The position numbers and the translations under genes are program-made. Of a DNA stretch of 64,000 nt, positions 27,183-35,956 are shown one piece after another (positions within the stretch are counted from its first letter, which is position 1; the number at the start of each line of letters is the position of its first letter). The stretch spans positions 1 through 64,000 of the forward strand of contig NZ_MUNM01000067.1 of NCBI RefSeq assembly GCF_002286815.1, written 5' to 3'. This stretch comes from Pseudomonas sp. PICF141 (GTDB lineage: Bacteria > Pseudomonadota > Gammaproteobacteria > Pseudomonadales > Pseudomonadaceae). The notes beneath the pieces are model-generated. The model saw only the letters and a program-made list of their open reading frames with translations. It made no database searches and was not told the origin of the DNA.

Positions 27183-27749
27183 TTACGGCCGATACATCAA
27201 ATACGCCTCCCCCGTCACCCGAATCATCGGGTGGGGCGTGATCTGGCAGGTATCGACGATCCGGAAGCCATGGCGCTCATAAAATCGTCGGGCGCCGGTG
27301 TTCACTGCGTAGTCGATCAGGCTCAAGCCGTTGAGCCCCAGCTGATTGGCACGGTCGTAGGCGTAGGCGAGGAATTGTTGACCCAAGCCCTGATTGCGCC
27401 AGCCCTCATGCAGGGCCAGGCTCGAAATATAGAGGGTATCGGGGATTTCCATCGTGGCGTACGGCGCCAAAACCGGATCGGTCACGGGAGCGGCTTGAGG
27501 ATCGTGGCGCATCGCATAGCTGTGCAGCATGCCGATGACCTCTCCCTCGGCCTGCGCAATCAGGCAGTTCTGATAGGAGAAGTCGACGTCTTCACGAGCG
27601 TAACGACTGGCACCGACCTCCAGGAGGTCCTGACCGGGTTGCGCCAGTTGGCTCCAGATGTAATCCGCCGCACCTTCCGATGAAATCTGAAACAAGCGAG
27701 CAATTTCCCGCGCATCCGCACGCACCGCCGGACGAAATTCAACAGCCAT
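27183..27749 (-). CDS. GNAT family N-acetyltransferase
   Basis: A protein of 188 residues from the ATG at 27749, preceded by GGGGAAATA. The acetyl-CoA loop is RNQGLGQQFL, after the LYISSLALHEGW strand, and FYERHGFRIVDT is the usual C-terminal motif of the fold. The acceptor (amine or protein) is unknown. It lies downstream of etfB on the same strand, separated by a REP pair, and next to the DnaA-box region. The upstream frame to 27884 is REP DNA and is not part of the gene. Confidence 0.88.
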   Translation of the reverse strand: MAVEFRPAVRADAREIARLFQISSEGAADYIWSQLAQPGQDLLEVGASRYAREDVDFSYQNCLIAQAEGEVIGMLHSYAMRHDPQAAPVTDPVLAPYATMEIPDTLYISSLALHEGWRNQGLGQQFLAYAYDRANQLGLNGLSLIDYAVNTGARRFYERHGFRIVDTCQITPHPMIRVTGEAYLMYRP

Positions 27750-27843
27750 TATTTCCCCAATAAACTTCGGTGAGATGATTTTCAGGTTCTGCGTTTCCGG
27801 TATTTCATCTGCCCGGCACGAGCACTCTGTGGGAGCGAACCTC

Positions 27844-27955
27844 TGTGGCGAGGGCTTGCCCCCGTTTGAGTGCGCAGCACTCACAAGATCTTTGGTACAT
27901 CAGAGATTTCAGGACTGCTGCGCAGCCCAACGGGGGCAAGCCCCCTCGCCACAGA
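27844..27955. repeat. REP family B pair between etfB and the GNAT gene
   Basis: Arms TGTGGCGAGGGCTTGCCCCC (27844; three G's of the usual five-G run are missing) and the full complement ending at 27955, with GAGTGCGCAGCACTC inside. Confidence 0.88.
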
Positions 27956-27982
27956 GGCTCCTACATCTATGGTGACGACTTA

Positions 27983-28753
27983 TCAGCGAACCACGCCTTC
28001 TTCAATCAGCAACTTGAGAATGGCTTCAGCGCCCGCTTGCGCGGTCACGCCTTTCAGCACCTGCCCACCGCCACCACTGGCCTTGGCCGTCGCGGCTTTC
28101 ATGCGGTCCGCACCACTCTTGGCCTTGATTACTTTCAAGCGTTTGGGCCGTGGCTTGGCCGGTTGCAGCGTAGCCATCGCCAGCAGTTCATCGTCGATCA
28201 CTTCGACTTCATCCGCCTGCAATACCCCGCGACGTGCCGGACCGTAGGCGCTCTGCCGAGGCTTGGGGGCGGCGTTATCCACAGTCGCCAAAAAGGGCAG
28301 GCGCACTTTCAAGCGCCGACGCTGCCCGCGAGGTAGCGCCTGCAGCACCAGCGCCGAGCCACCGTCGATGGATTCGACCTGGGCCAACCCCACCACCAGC
28401 GGCCAGCCAAGGCTTTCGGCCAACAGGAACGGCAACATGCCCGAGCCTTCGCCGGTTTCCGCCTGACTGCCGGTCAGCACTACTTGAACGCCCGCATCGC
28501 GCAAATACGCGGTCAACGCCGGCAGCGCATCCGCGCCCTCCGGTTGCTCCAGCACATGCAGCTGTTCCAGGCCCATGCCCAGATAAGCGCGCAGCGCCGG
28601 CTCCGCGACGTCGCCGGCATGCAACACTTGCAGGTTATCCCCAGCCAGTTGCAAACCCAGTTCAACCGCCCGCGCATCTTGCTCGGCGCGACGTGGCCGG
28701 CCGGAGGTCGGGTGGGCGCCGATGGACACCAGGCTGATGATTTTCGTGCTCAT
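27983..28753 (-). CDS. etfB: Electron transfer flavoprotein beta subunit, dgc-associated
   Basis: A protein of 256 residues of the EtfB/FixA family, with the nucleotide-binding-like N-terminal fold and the VVLTGSQAETGEGSGMLPFLLAESLGWPL segment at about residues 91-119, of which ETGEGSGMLP matches the family's conserved region. With EtfA it should accept electrons from the dimethylglycine demethylase and hand them to the quinone pool. It is distinct from the housekeeping ETF by context. It starts 15 bases after the etfA stop. A perfect DnaA nonamer (28275-28283) lies within the coding region. Confidence 0.88.
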   Translation of the reverse strand: MSTKIISLVSIGAHPTSGRPRRAEQDARAVELGLQLAGDNLQVLHAGDVAEPALRAYLGMGLEQLHVLEQPEGADALPALTAYLRDAGVQVVLTGSQAETGEGSGMLPFLLAESLGWPLVVGLAQVESIDGGSALVLQALPRGQRRRLKVRLPFLATVDNAAPKPRQSAYGPARRGVLQADEVEVIDDELLAMATLQPAKPRPKRLKVIKAKSGADRMKAATAKASGGGGQVLKGVTAQAGAEAILKLLIEEGVVR

Positions 28754-28768
28754 AACCCTTTCCTTTCC

Positions 28769-29989
28769 TTAAGCCGCATCGCGCTTGGCTTCATTACGGT
28801 AAGCCGCTACCGCATCGATCAAGGCTTGAAGAAGCTCGGCGCTTTCGCCGATCACCGACAGGTCGGCCCGTTTGATCATGTCGCAACCAGGATCGAGGTT
28901 GATCGCCACCACCTTGTCGCAGGCACCGATGCCTTGCAGGTGCTGGATCGCCCCGGAAATGCCCACCGCCACGTAAACCCGTGCCGTGACCCAAGTGCCG
29001 GACGCACCGACCTGACGGTCGCGAGCCATGAAGCCGTCGTCCACCGCCACCCGCGATGCCCCTTCGGTCGCGCCCAACGCCTCGGCCGTCCTGTGGAAAA
29101 GTTCCCAGTCCTTGACCCCGTTGCCCCCGGAGAAGATGAACTCCGCTTCAGCCATCGGAATCGCCGCCGGGTCCACCGCCACCGCGCCCAGATCTTCGAT
29201 CCGCGACAGGCTGCGGGCGACCGCTGTGGATAACTCCACTGGCAAAGCTTCGTGACGGGTTTCGCTGACCGGTTCGGCGCATTCGGCAGCCGCCAGAATC
29301 AGGCGGGCGACCGGACGCGCAAGGTCTTGCAAACCAGCACCGGCGCGGCCGATACACTCCTGATCCTTGACCTGCCAGACCCGCGTGGCCGGGCGTTCGC
29401 CCAATGCGGCGGCAAAGCGTCGACCCAATTCGCCACCACCGCTGCGGCTGTCGGGCAGCAACCAGTGGCGGGGGCTGAACTGGTTATCCACAGCTCGCAG
29501 GCCCTGAACCCGTTGTTCCGGTGCATAACCGCTGAACTCGTCGCCTTCCAGTACCAGCAAGCGGTCAACGCCAGCCGTGGCGAAGGCGTTTTCCTTGTGC
29601 TCACCGAACACCACAGCCAATACCGCGCCGTCCTTGCCGGCCAACTGATGGGCCAGGCCGAGCAAGTCGCGGTCGTGGCTGCTCAAGCGGCCGCCGACCA
29701 TGTCCGGCACCACGCTGATGTAGAACGCAGGTGCAGCCACTTGATGCAGCGGCAATTGCACTTCAACCGCGGCCGAGCGTTTGGTCGCCCCGCCCTGCTG
29801 AGCACCGCTGCGGTCGATCCGTTTGATACCGTTGGGGCCGATAAAACCGATCCCGTGAGGGTTCTTGCGGATGATGCCGTTAGGCCCCATCCAGCTGTGT
29901 TGCGCCGGTTGCATGGCCGCATGCAGCGGGTGCAGGCGGTTGCGGGCGATCCATTCGGCGCGTGGGTCGCGGCGGATAATGTCGCTCAT
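28769..29989 (-). CDS. etfA: Electron transfer flavoprotein alpha subunit, dgc-associated, with N-terminal extension
   Basis: A protein of 406 residues; a typical EtfA is near 310. The ATG at 29989 overlaps the dgcB stop (TGATG) and has GAGGTG upstream. The C-terminal half is the FAD-binding domain: GASGTWVTARVYVAVGISGAIQH (about residues 322-344) and NLDPGCDMIKRADLSVIGE. The first 75 residues are extra and hold two copies of GPNGI followed by basic residues (MGPNGIIRKN, IGPNGIKRID). By context it serves DgcAB. Two perfect DnaA nonamers (29225-29233, 29484-29492) fall within it. Confidence 0.88.
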   Translation of the reverse strand: MSDIIRRDPRAEWIARNRLHPLHAAMQPAQHSWMGPNGIIRKNPHGIGFIGPNGIKRIDRSGAQQGGATKRSAAVEVQLPLHQVAAPAFYISVVPDMVGGRLSSHDRDLLGLAHQLAGKDGAVLAVVFGEHKENAFATAGVDRLLVLEGDEFSGYAPEQRVQGLRAVDNQFSPRHWLLPDSRSGGGELGRRFAAALGERPATRVWQVKDQECIGRAGAGLQDLARPVARLILAAAECAEPVSETRHEALPVELSTAVARSLSRIEDLGAVAVDPAAIPMAEAEFIFSGGNGVKDWELFHRTAEALGATEGASRVAVDDGFMARDRQVGASGTWVTARVYVAVGISGAIQHLQGIGACDKVVAINLDPGCDMIKRADLSVIGESAELLQALIDAVAAYRNEAKRDAA

Positions 29990-31938
29990 CAATGCACCTC
30001 CGCAGGTTCACGTTTGGCCGGTGCCGATGGCTTTCCCGGCGCGGCGTCTTCGAGCAGCGCATCAGCCACCAGTTCGGCGATGTCCTTGATTAATGGGCGC
30101 GGTTCGACCACGCCTTCGAGCATCGCGGTGCACTGTGGGCAACCCACGGCCACCAGTTCGGCGCCGGTTTCGCGAATGTCTTCCATGCGCATGTCGGGAA
30201 TCCGCTGTTTGCCCGGAATGTCGGTGATTGGCGCACCGCCACCACCGCCGCAGCAGCGTGAACGGAAACCGGAGCGTTGCATTTCCTTGATCTCGATGCC
30301 CAGGGCACGCAGCACTTCACGCGGCGCCTCGTATTCGCCGTTGTAGCGGCCGAGGTAGCACGGGTCGTGATAGGTCACGCTGCTGCCTTTGTGCTGACCC
30401 AGGTTCAGGGCGCCATCGCCAATGATCTCCGCCATGTAGGTGCTGTGGTGTTGCACGAGGTAGTTGCCGTCGAAGGCGCCGTACTCGTTTTTCAGCACGT
30501 GGAAACTGTGCGGATCGCAGGTGACGATGCGGTTGAAGCTGTACTTCGCCAAGGTCTGGATGTTGCGTTTGGCCAACAGCTGGAAGGTCGCTTCGTCGCC
30601 CAGGCGTCGTGCCACGTCACCGCTGTCGCGCTCTTCAAGCCCCAGCACCGCGAAGTCGACCTTGGCCGCTTTCAGCACTTTGACGAAGGCACGCAAGGTG
30701 CGCTGGTTGCGCATGTCGAAGGCACCGTCGCCGACCCAGAACAGCACGTCGGTGGATTTCTTCTCGCTGAGCAGGTTCAGGTTCAAATCCGCCGCCCAGT
30801 TCATCCGCCCGCCCGGCGCGAAGCCGCCCGGGTTGTCGGTGGCGATCAGGTTTTCCAGGACTTCGGCGCCCTTGTTCGGGGTTGCGCCTTTTTCCAGCGT
30901 CAGGTGACGGCGCATGTCGACGATGGCGTCGACGTGCTCGATCATCATCGGGCATTCCTCGACGCAGGCACGGCAAGTGGTGCAGGACCACAGGGTTTCA
31001 GCGTCCACCAGACCGTTGACGATCGGTTGATGCGGATTGCCGCCGTGTTCGCCGATGGCTTTGCCTGGATACGGGCTGCCAGCGAATTTGGCGTCGGTAC
31101 CGCCCGCCAAACCAACGACCATGTCCTGAATCAGTTTCTTCGGGTTCAGCGGCTGACCAGCGGCAAACGCCGGGCACGCGGCTTCGCATTTACCGCACTG
31201 CACGCAGGCGTCGAAGCCCAGCAGCTGGTTCCAGGTGAAATCCTTGGGTTTTTCCACGCCCAGTGGCGCGTCCGGATCATTCAGGTCCAGCGGCTTCAAA
31301 CCGGTGGAACGGCCGCCGCCAAAACGCTCGGCGCGACGGTGCCAGGCCAGGTGCAAGGCACCGGCGAAGGCGTGTTTCATCGGCCCGCCCCAGGTCATGC
31401 CGAAGAACAGTTCCGACACGCCCCAGAGCACCCCGACGCCGAGGATCGCGGCGACCAGCCAGCCACCGAAGTTTTCCGGAAGGATGCCGGCGACCGGCAG
31501 GGTTAGCAGGAAGAACGATGCCGAGAACGCCATCAGGCTTTTCGGCAGGCGCATCCACGGCCCTTTGGACAAGCGCGCCGGGGGGTTGCGACGGCGCAGG
31601 AACATGAAGATCGCGCCGACAAACATCACCGCCGACATCAACAGCAGTGCATAACCGAGGATGCGGTTATGCAGGCCAAAACCATGCACCAGAATCGCCA
31701 GCACAATGGAAGCCACCGCACCACCAGCCGTGGCGACGTGGGTATTGGCAATGTATTTGTCCCGCGCGACGACATGGTGCAAATCGACCATGTAGCGTTT
31801 GGGCATGGCGAACAGGCCACCGATCAGGTCGACTTTCGAAGCCCGGCCTCGGCGCCACATAGCCACCCGCCGCAACGCGCCCAGGACAGCCAGGCCCAAG
31901 GCAGCGAACAACAGGATTGGAAGAAGGGTGTTCAACAT
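29989..31938 (-). CDS. dgcB: Dimethylglycine demethylase subunit, membrane iron-sulfur protein
   Basis: A protein of 649 residues starting at the ATG at 31938 with AGAGG eight bases upstream; a GTG three codons earlier is less likely. The N-terminal 180 residues have about five hydrophobic helices. Two [4Fe-4S] ferredoxin motifs follow: CVQCGKCEAACP (Cys245-Cys255) and CTTCRACVEECP (Cys319-Cys329). Two cysteine-rich CCG-type domains end with CCGGGGGAP. It resembles heterodisulfide-reductase-type electron carriers and should link DgcA to EtfAB and the membrane. Order: dipeptidase - DUF5943 - dgcA - dgcB - etfA - etfB. Confidence 0.92.
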   Translation of the reverse strand: MLNTLLPILLFAALGLAVLGALRRVAMWRRGRASKVDLIGGLFAMPKRYMVDLHHVVARDKYIANTHVATAGGAVASIVLAILVHGFGLHNRILGYALLLMSAVMFVGAIFMFLRRRNPPARLSKGPWMRLPKSLMAFSASFFLLTLPVAGILPENFGGWLVAAILGVGVLWGVSELFFGMTWGGPMKHAFAGALHLAWHRRAERFGGGRSTGLKPLDLNDPDAPLGVEKPKDFTWNQLLGFDACVQCGKCEAACPAFAAGQPLNPKKLIQDMVVGLAGGTDAKFAGSPYPGKAIGEHGGNPHQPIVNGLVDAETLWSCTTCRACVEECPMMIEHVDAIVDMRRHLTLEKGATPNKGAEVLENLIATDNPGGFAPGGRMNWAADLNLNLLSEKKSTDVLFWVGDGAFDMRNQRTLRAFVKVLKAAKVDFAVLGLEERDSGDVARRLGDEATFQLLAKRNIQTLAKYSFNRIVTCDPHSFHVLKNEYGAFDGNYLVQHHSTYMAEIIGDGALNLGQHKGSSVTYHDPCYLGRYNGEYEAPREVLRALGIEIKEMQRSGFRSRCCGGGGGAPITDIPGKQRIPDMRMEDIRETGAELVAVGCPQCTAMLEGVVEPRPLIKDIAELVADALLEDAAPGKPSAPAKREPAEVH

Positions 31939-31960
31939 CAGAGTCACCTCTGGCGAGGTG

Positions 31961-32044
31961 CAAGCTACAAGCTACAAGCTGCAAGAAAGAGCAGCGGCGA
32001 GGCTGAGCTTTTACTTGCGGCTTGCAGCTTACGGCTTGCAGCTA
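31961..32044. repeat. Repeat family E (CAAGCTACAAGCTGCAAG) between dgcA and dgcB
   Basis: Left arm with tandem CAAGCTACAAGCTACAAGCT and a right arm CTTGCAGCTTACGGCTTGCAG make an imperfect inverted repeat in an operon junction. The second copy is between betB and betA (55785-55903). Confidence 0.85.
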
Positions 32045-32049
32045 CGCCG

Positions 32050-34110
32050 TCAAAAATCCTTACAGAGCCGGAGTGCGTCATAAATGGCGGCGTGGGTGTT
32101 GCGCTGCGCCACGCAGTCGCCGATGCGGAACAGCAAGTAGCCGTCGCCCGCCTGACTCAGCGAAGGTTGCGGCTTGATCGCGAACAGGGCTTCGATGTCC
32201 ATCTGGCCTTTGTTGCGCGAGCCTTCCTTCAGCGCGTAATAGATTTCTTCGTCCGGGCGCACGCCGTTTTCGACGACCACCTGATCCACCACCCGCTCCT
32301 CTTTGGCGCCGGTGTATTCGTTTTCCAGCACCGCCACCAGCTTGTCGCCTTCGCGGTAGACCTTCTCCAGCATCATGTCGCCGGTCATGATCACTTCTTT
32401 GGGGTACATGCTGCGGTAGTAAGTCGGGAACGACGTACCGCCGATGGCCACGCCCGGCTTGATGTCGTCGGTGACGATCTCGACCTGGCTGCCCTTGTCA
32501 GCAAGGAAGTCGGCAACCGACATCCCCGTGAACTCGCAAATGGTGTCGTATACCAGCACGTTCTTGCCCGGTGCGACTTTGCCGTCCAGCACGTCCCAAC
32601 TGCTGACCACCAGGCCTTCAGCCGCGCCCCAGTGTTCGTTCTGCTCCAGGAACGGATGACCGCCAACGGCGAGCACCACCACGTCCGGACGCAGGTCGAG
32701 AATGGTCGCCGCATCCGCCGCCACGCCCAGGCGCAGGTCGACTTTCAAACGTGCCAGTTCCAGCTGGAACCAGCGGGTGATACCGGCAATCTGATCCCGT
32801 TGCGGGGCTTTCGATGCGGTAGTGATTTGCCCGCCGATGAATTCTTTCTTCTCGAACAGGGTCACGTCGTGACCACGTTCGGCCGCCACCCGAGCGGCTT
32901 CCATCCCGGCAGGACCGGCACCGACCACCACGACTTTGCGCTTCACACCGGTCGATTTCTCGATGATGTGCGGCACGCCCATGTATTCACGGGAAGTCGC
33001 GGCGTTCTGGATGCACAAGACGTCCAGGCCCTGGTACTGACGGTCGATGCAATAGTTGGCGCCGACACACTGTTTGATCTGGTCGACCTGGCCCATCTTG
33101 ATCTTGGCGATCAAATGCGGGTCGGCAATGTGGGCGCGCGTCATGCCGACCATATCGACGTAACCGCCTTCCAGAATTCGGGTCGCCTGGTTCGGGTCCT
33201 TGATGTTCTGCGCGTGCAAAACCGGAGCCTTCACCACTTCCTTGATACCGGCGGCCAAATGCAGGAACGGCTCCGGTGGATAACTCATGTTCGGAATAAC
33301 GTTGGCCAGGGTGTTGTGGGTGTCGCAACCCGAGCCCACGACGCCGATGAAGTCGATCATGCCGGTGTCGTCGTAGTACTTGGCGATCTGTTTCATGTCC
33401 TCGTGGGACAAGCCGTCCGGGTGGAATTCGTCGCCGCACAGGCGGATGCCGACGCAGAAGTCCGGCCCCACTTCCTTGCGCACAGCCTTGATCACTTCCA
33501 GGCCGAAACGCATGCGGTTTTCGAAGCTGCCGCCCCATTCGTCGGTACGCTTGTTGACCCGCGGGCTCCAGAACTGGTCGATCATGTGCTGGTGCACGGC
33601 AGACAGCTCGACGCCGTCCAGGCCACCGGCCTTGGCCCGCGCGGCTGCGCTTGCGTAGTTGCCGATCACCCGCCAGATTTCTTCCGGCTCGATGGTTTTG
33701 CAGGTGGCACGGTGCACCGGCTCGCGGATGCCCGACGGCGACAGCAGCGTTGGCCAGTGCTCGCCGTCCCAACGGGAACGACGACCCATGTGGGTAATCT
33801 GGATCATGATCTTGGCGCCATGCTTGTGCATGGCGTCGGCCAGATTCTGGAAGTGCGGAATGATCCGGTCGTCGGCCAGGTTGACCGACTTCCACCAGCC
33901 TTGCGGGCTATCGATGGCCACGCTGGAAGAACCGCCGCAAATCGCCAGGCCGATCCCGCCCTTGGCTTTCTCTTCGTAATACTTGACGTACCGGTCGGTG
34001 GTCATGCCGCCGTCGGTGGCGTAGACCTCGGCGTGCGCGGTGCTGAGCACGCGGTTGCGGATGGTCAGTTTGCCGATTTGAATCGGTTGAAACATTGCTT
34101 CGAAAGCCAT
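32050..34110 (-). CDS. dgcA: Dimethylglycine demethylase subunit, Old-Yellow-Enzyme-type flavoprotein
   Basis: A protein of 686 residues related to trimethylamine dehydrogenase and 2,4-dienoyl-CoA reductase. Residues 1-340 are an FMN TIM barrel (with VELSAVHQHMIDQFWSPRVN), followed by a cysteine segment (CVGANYC ... CIQNA) and an NAD/FAD Rossmann motif VVVVGAGPAGMEAARVA near residue 393. It oxidises dimethylglycine to sarcosine with DgcB. In the cysteine segment Cys348, Cys354 and Cys366 are present, but the second ligand position is Ala351. GAGGAA precedes the ATG. 15 bases after the DUF5943 gene. Confidence 0.93.
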   Translation of the reverse strand: MAFEAMFQPIQIGKLTIRNRVLSTAHAEVYATDGGMTTDRYVKYYEEKAKGGIGLAICGGSSSVAIDSPQGWWKSVNLADDRIIPHFQNLADAMHKHGAKIMIQITHMGRRSRWDGEHWPTLLSPSGIREPVHRATCKTIEPEEIWRVIGNYASAAARAKAGGLDGVELSAVHQHMIDQFWSPRVNKRTDEWGGSFENRMRFGLEVIKAVRKEVGPDFCVGIRLCGDEFHPDGLSHEDMKQIAKYYDDTGMIDFIGVVGSGCDTHNTLANVIPNMSYPPEPFLHLAAGIKEVVKAPVLHAQNIKDPNQATRILEGGYVDMVGMTRAHIADPHLIAKIKMGQVDQIKQCVGANYCIDRQYQGLDVLCIQNAATSREYMGVPHIIEKSTGVKRKVVVVGAGPAGMEAARVAAERGHDVTLFEKKEFIGGQITTASKAPQRDQIAGITRWFQLELARLKVDLRLGVAADAATILDLRPDVVVLAVGGHPFLEQNEHWGAAEGLVVSSWDVLDGKVAPGKNVLVYDTICEFTGMSVADFLADKGSQVEIVTDDIKPGVAIGGTSFPTYYRSMYPKEVIMTGDMMLEKVYREGDKLVAVLENEYTGAKEERVVDQVVVENGVRPDEEIYYALKEGSRNKGQMDIEALFAIKPQPSLSQAGDGYLLFRIGDCVAQRNTHAAIYDALRLCKDF

Positions 34111-34125
34111 GGCGGGTTCCTCGAC

Positions 34126-34656
34126 TTACAACGGCTTGACGGTGAACAAACCGTCGTCGTGGCCTTCTTCGGAGCCACCGTAAACCTGTTCTGCAACGGT
34201 GCGGATCGAGCTGCCACGGGCTTGAAGAATCTGGTCCATGGCACCGGCGAACCAGCCAGTGAACATGTAGTCGACCTTGCGCCCGACCTTGCCGTACACG
34301 TAGACAAATGCGGAGTGTTCGAGCTTGACGCTGGCGGTGCCTTTGTCGAGGTCGATGTCCTGAATCTTGAATAGGCCCCAGCCGCGTTGCGACAGACGCT
34401 TCATGTAGTGCTCGAACACTGCGACGCCTTCCAGGCCATGGCATTCGGCTTCTTTTTCACACCAGTGCCAGGCGGACTTGTAGCCGGCCTTGTAAAGGAT
34501 TTCGGCGTAAGCGTCGGCGCCCAGTACTTCCTCGATGCCCATGTGGTTGTTGACGAAGAAATGGCGCGGCACGTACAGCATCGGCAGGGCGTCGGAGGTC
34601 CAGACACCGGTTTCGCTGTCGACTTCGATTGGCAATTGCGGGGCGATCTTGGCCAT
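34126..34656 (-). CDS. DUF5943 family protein of the dgc operon
   Basis: A protein of 176 residues (MAKIAPQLPIEV...). It resembles the conserved small protein encoded upstream of dgcA in other pseudomonads. It has no signal peptide or membrane helix. Its centre (GWGLFKIQDIDLDKGTASVKL) and C-terminus (VDYMFTGWFAGAMDQIL) recall the V4R-type small-molecule-binding fold, but this is a weak impression. Function unknown; its constant place in the operon suggests a role in dimethylglycine demethylation or its regulation. Confidence 0.8.
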   Translation of the reverse strand: MAKIAPQLPIEVDSETGVWTSDALPMLYVPRHFFVNNHMGIEEVLGADAYAEILYKAGYKSAWHWCEKEAECHGLEGVAVFEHYMKRLSQRGWGLFKIQDIDLDKGTASVKLEHSAFVYVYGKVGRKVDYMFTGWFAGAMDQILQARGSSIRTVAEQVYGGSEEGHDDGLFTVKPL

Positions 34657-34688
34657 GGAAACTTAACTCCAGAAAATTCGTTGTGTTG

Positions 34689-34711
34689 CCCCCGGCACGG
34701 ACGGCCGGGGG
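34689..34711 (-). other. Intra-operon stem-loop between the dipeptidase and DUF5943 genes
   Basis: CCCCCGGC (34689-34696) pairs with GCCGGGGG (34704-34711). No U-run follows on the minus strand, so it is more likely an mRNA processing or stabilising hairpin than a terminator. Confidence 0.55.
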
Positions 34712-34734
34712 AAAGGATTCAGAAATGCGGTGGC

Positions 34735-35712
34735 TTATTCGCCCCAGACGTCCTTGAGGACATTCACCCAGTTCTCGCCCATGATCTTGCGCACCACCCG
34801 CTCGGAGTGGCCGCGTTTGAGCAGGGTTTCGGTCAGGTTCGGGAACTCGCCCACGGTGCGAATGCCCAGTGGGTTGATGATCTTGCCGAAGCTGGTCAGA
34901 CGGCGGGCGTAGCCCTTGTCATGGGTCAGGTATTCAAAGAAGTCCTGGCCATGGCCTTGAGTGAAATCGGTGCCGATGCCGATGGCGTCTTCGCCAACGA
35001 TATTCATGGTGTATTCGATGGCTTCGGCGTAGTCGTCGATGGTCGAATCGATACCCTTGGCCAGGAACGGAGCGAACATGGTCACGCCGACGAAACCGCC
35101 GTGATCGGCGATGAATTTCAGCTCTTCATCGGACTTGTTGCGCGGGTGCACTTTCAGACCCGACGGCAGGCAATGGGAGTAGCAGACCGGCTTCTTGGAC
35201 TCGAGGATGACTTCTTCGGAAGTTTTCGAGCCAACGTGGGACAGGTCGCACATGACGCCGACACGGTTCATCTCGGCGACGATTTCACGACCGAAGCCCG
35301 ACAGGCCGCCATCGCGCTCGTAGCAACCGGTACCGACCAGGTTCTGGGTGTTGTAGCACATCTGCACGATACCGACGCCGAGCTGCTTGAACACCTCGAC
35401 ATAGCCGATCTGGTCTTCAAACGCGTGAGCATTCTGGAAACCAAAGAGGATGCCGGTCTTGCCCTGTTCCTTGGCCTTGCGGATATCGGCGGTGGTGCGC
35501 ACCGGAATCACCAGGTCGCTGTTCTCGCGGATCAGCTTCTGGCTGGCGGCGATGTTGTTGACAGTGGCCTGGAAGCCCTCCCACACCGACACGGTGCAGT
35601 TGGCCGCGGTCAGACCGCCCTTGCGCATGTCTTCAAACAACTCGCGGTTCCACTTGGCAATAATCAGCCCGTCGATAACGATGCTGTCGGCGTGCAATTC
35701 GGCTGGGCTCAT
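34735..35712 (-). CDS. Membrane dipeptidase family (peptidase M19) protein of the dgc operon
   Basis: A protein of 325 residues from the ATG at 35712, preceded by AGGGGA. It has the M19 amidohydrolase fold: metal-ligand segments VIDGL (HADSIVIDG), CDLSHVG and CYSHCLPSGL. A family member precedes the dimethylglycine genes in other pseudomonads. M19 enzymes cleave dipeptides, often with D-residues; here the substrate is more likely related to methylated glycine compounds, which is inference from context. It is the first gene of the minus-strand dgc operon; the GbdR-like motif lies at 35859-35888. Confidence 0.87.
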   Translation of the reverse strand: MSPAELHADSIVIDGLIIAKWNRELFEDMRKGGLTAANCTVSVWEGFQATVNNIAASQKLIRENSDLVIPVRTTADIRKAKEQGKTGILFGFQNAHAFEDQIGYVEVFKQLGVGIVQMCYNTQNLVGTGCYERDGGLSGFGREIVAEMNRVGVMCDLSHVGSKTSEEVILESKKPVCYSHCLPSGLKVHPRNKSDEELKFIADHGGFVGVTMFAPFLAKGIDSTIDDYAEAIEYTMNIVGEDAIGIGTDFTQGHGQDFFEYLTHDKGYARRLTSFGKIINPLGIRTVGEFPNLTETLLKRGHSERVVRKIMGENWVNVLKDVWGE

Positions 35713-35858
35713 CAGGCTGTCCCCTATTAGCGATTCATGCGCCGAATCGTGTGCCGGCGCTTTGGGGCCAGCATATGCCTCGGTGCAGGGGTAGCCGGGT
35801 GCAAAAACGACAGGGGGTTTGCCGAAAGCGTCAATCCGCGACAAAGGGTCGTCAATAG

Positions 35859-35888
35859 GCGTCGTTGCCTACCTATCCAATGTCGCCC
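35859..35888 (+). promoter_or_regulatory. Candidate activator site upstream of the dgc operon
   Basis: GCGTCG, 15 bases, ATGTCGCCC: identical in sequence and spacing to the site in the gbcA-gbcB intergenic region (17796-17825). It lies 147 bases upstream of the dipeptidase start, on the plus strand (opposite to the operon). Candidate GbdR site. Confidence 0.45.
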
Positions 35889-35956
35889 GCTTGGGCCAGA
35901 ATTCGCCGCACTGGATGTTTACTGAATGCATGACTGGATTAAGGGGCGGCGGCGTA

